Source of the DNA: Micromonospora coriariae
Lineage (GTDB): Bacteria > Actinomycetota > Actinomycetes > Mycobacteriales > Micromonosporaceae
Assembly (NCBI RefSeq): GCF_900091455.1
Contig: NZ_LT607412.1
Coordinates: forward strand, 4,588,001 to 4,652,000
Direction: 5' to 3'
DNA: 64,000 nucleotides
Shown piece by piece: positions 62,831 through 64,000 of the stretch. Made by a program: the position numbers and the translations under genes. Under the pieces are notes generated by a model. That model did not search any database, was not told the origin of the DNA, and saw only the letters and a list, made by a program, of their open reading frames with translations. Within the stretch, counting starts at the first letter, position 1. Every line of letters starts with the position of its first letter.

Positions 62831-63901
62831 ATGACGATCGATCTGACCGCCCTCGGCTGGGACGCCGAACGGGCGGCGTACGCCGGGCGACGCGGCGACC
62901 GGCACCCGGGCCGGGTGGCCCGGGTGGACCGGGGGGTCTGCACAGTGCTCACCGAGGCCGGCCCGGTGCGGGCCAGCCTGGGTGGGGCGGTGCTGGCCAC
63001 CGCCGTTCGGGACCCCTCCGCGCTGCCCTGTGCGGGCGACTGGGTGCTGCTCGCGCACTGGCCGGACCGCCGCACCACCGTGGAGACGGTGCTGCCCCGG
63101 CGGGCCGCGCTGATCCGCCGTACCGCGGGCAAGGACGCCAGCGGCCAGGTGCTGGCCGCCAACCTCGACGCCGCGGCCGTGGTGGAGCCGGTGCACCCGG
63201 AGCCGGACGTCGGCCGGATCGAGCGGCTGCTCTCCCTGGCCCACGAGTCCGGTGCCCGGCCACTGGTCGTGCTGACCAAGGCCGACCTCGCGGCCGACCC
63301 GGACGCGCTGGCCCGCCAGCTGGCCGCGGTCGCCCCCGGTGTGCCGGTGCTGCCGGTCAGCGCCGAGGGTGGCCTCGGCCTGGAACCGCTGCGCGCCGAG
63401 GTGGCGCCGGGCCGCACCCTCGGCCTGCTCGGGCCGTCCGGCGCCGGCAAGTCGAGCCTGGTCAACGCGCTCGCCGGCGCGGTGCTGATGCCGACCCAGG
63501 CGATCCGGCGGGTCGACGGCAAGGGCCGGCACACCACCACCTGGCGGGCACTGGTGCCGATCCCCGGCGGCGGCGCGGTGATCGACACGCCCGGCGTGCG
63601 GGCGGTCGGCCTGCTGGACGGCGTGGCCGGTCTCGACCGGGCGTTCGCCGACATCGCCGGGCTGGCCGAGGGCTGCCGGTACGCCGACTGCGGGCACGAC
63701 GGCGAGCCGGCCTGCGCGGTCCGCGACGCGCTGGTCACCGGGGAGCTCTCCACCCGCCGCTGGGAGAGCTGGCGACGGCTGCAGGGGGAGGTGGCCCAGG
63801 AGAGCCGGCGGCGGGAGGCGCGGCTGGCCGCGGAGCGGCGTGGCGGGTGGCGGTCCGCCCGGCGTCGGGCGACCCGGCCGCCGTTGCCCGGGGGTTGGTG
63901 A
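62831..63901 (+). CDS. rsgA: Ribosome small-subunit-dependent GTPase A
   Basis: 356 residues. Circularly permuted GTPase that checks late 30S maturation. N-terminal OB fold (GRVARVDRGVCTVLTEAGPVRASL), then G4 VLTKADL, G5 LPVSAEGG, G1 GPSGAGKSSLVN and G3 DTPGVR, and a zinc site in CRYADCGHDGEPACAV. A basic Arg-rich tail ends the protein. GAGGATGCC before the ATG is the SD, close to the end of the short ORF above. Divergent from the MDMPI operon. Confidence 0.94.
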   Translation: MTIDLTALGWDAERAAYAGRRGDRHPGRVARVDRGVCTVLTEAGPVRASLGGAVLATAVRDPSALPCAGDWVLLAHWPDRRTTVETVLPRRAALIRRTAGKDASGQVLAANLDAAAVVEPVHPEPDVGRIERLLSLAHESGARPLVVLTKADLAADPDALARQLAAVAPGVPVLPVSAEGGLGLEPLRAEVAPGRTLGLLGPSGAGKSSLVNALAGAVLMPTQAIRRVDGKGRHTTTWRALVPIPGGGAVIDTPGVRAVGLLDGVAGLDRAFADIAGLAEGCRYADCGHDGEPACAVRDALVTGELSTRRWESWRRLQGEVAQESRRREARLAAERRGGWRSARRRATRPPLPGGW

Positions 63902-63953
63902 CCGGCCGGCCGGCCGACCGGGCTGAGCTGGGGGAATGTGCGGGCGGGGGAAA

Positions 63954-63976
63954 CTGTCATACCTCGGGGCTAGAGT
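63954..63976 (+). promoter_or_regulatory. Promoter of the LexA-independent DNA-damage type at the window end
   Basis: CTGTCA at 63954-63959, exactly 11 bases, TAGAGT at 63971-63976. Identical spacing to the polA and uvrB promoters. The gene it drives lies beyond the right edge. Confidence 0.55.
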
Positions 63977-64000
63977 TGCCGAGGCGAGTTTTCCGCGCCC

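Noticed and set aside
1..64000. CRISPR array, insertion sequence, prophage or secondary-metabolite megacluster
   Set aside because: No direct-repeat spacer pattern, transposase, integrase, capsid/portal genes, PKS or NRPS modules seen in the translated frames; the single phage-like gene is isolated.

Overview
The window is high-GC DNA with a strong codon bias, frequent GTG starts and stop/start overlaps. It carries actinobacterial hallmarks: mycothiol-type enzymes, a CoaE-GrpB fusion, an ANTAR response regulator beside a tRNA, a DUF5753 XRE regulator and a DNA polymerase I with a degenerate proofreading domain. Gene content and a ~55-bp intergenic repeat that I associate from memory with Micromonospora/Salinispora suggest Micromonosporaceae. 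This looks like ordinary chromosome: no transposase, integrase, CRISPR array or biosynthetic megacluster is visible.

Layout. 1-6.2 kb: the end of an unrecognised gene, an aldo/keto reductase, then a large TPR-CHAT (caspase-like) protein facing a translationally coupled zinc-ribbon/membrane-protein pair. 6.4-10.8 kb: YCII protein, FAD oxidase, pyruvate kinase and acyl-CoA thioesterase. 10.9-14.9 kb: YceI, an Rrf2 regulator with a TSUP exporter, and a PLP decarboxylase. 15.2-17.4 kb: secreted CBM2-rhamnogalacturonan lyase behind a LacI-type operator. 17.6-20.4 kb: luciferase-like monooxygenase, Lrp regulator and a divergent Cys/Met-metabolism PLP enzyme. 20.6-23.5 kb: HTH-LAGLIDADG protein just downstream of an atypical tRNA, the ANTAR regulator, and a beta-propeller lipoprotein. 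23.8-28.8 kb: complete branched-chain-amino-acid-type ABC transporter (binding protein, two permeases, two ATPases).

29-40.6 kb is a housekeeping block: polA, DUF2945/DUF3140 pair, methyltransferase, rpsA, coaE, a duplicated-domain membrane protein and uvrB. 40.7-49.4 kb: XRE regulator, ABM monooxygenase, a gene remnant, terC behind a yybP-ykoY (Mn2+) riboswitch, a murein-dipeptide recycling pair (NlpC/P60 and dipeptide epimerase), tyrosine phosphatase, beta-lactamase-like hydrolase and typA. 49.6-64 kb: DedA-PAP2 fusion, lytic transglycosylase, MMPL pump with MarR and CocE hydrolase, a phage-like Zn-peptidase candidate, ArsR-MFS operon under a perfect palindrome, cspA, methyltransferase, DedA, a metallo-hydrolase with a mycothiol-dependent isomerase-like protein, and rsgA.

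The most interesting signals are: (i) the TPR-CHAT locus, whose partner gene takes its stop codon from a dispersed repeat; (ii) three promoters (polA, uvrB, window end) with the architecture of the LexA-independent (PafBC-type) DNA-damage promoter; (iii) the Mn riboswitch of terC; (iv) a class-I-shaped tRNA with a Leu CAA anticodon followed 32 bp later by a LAGLIDADG gene; (v) several long perfect palindromes, one of which is probably the operator of a leaderless ArsR gene. All calls come from reading the sequence; no database search was possible.
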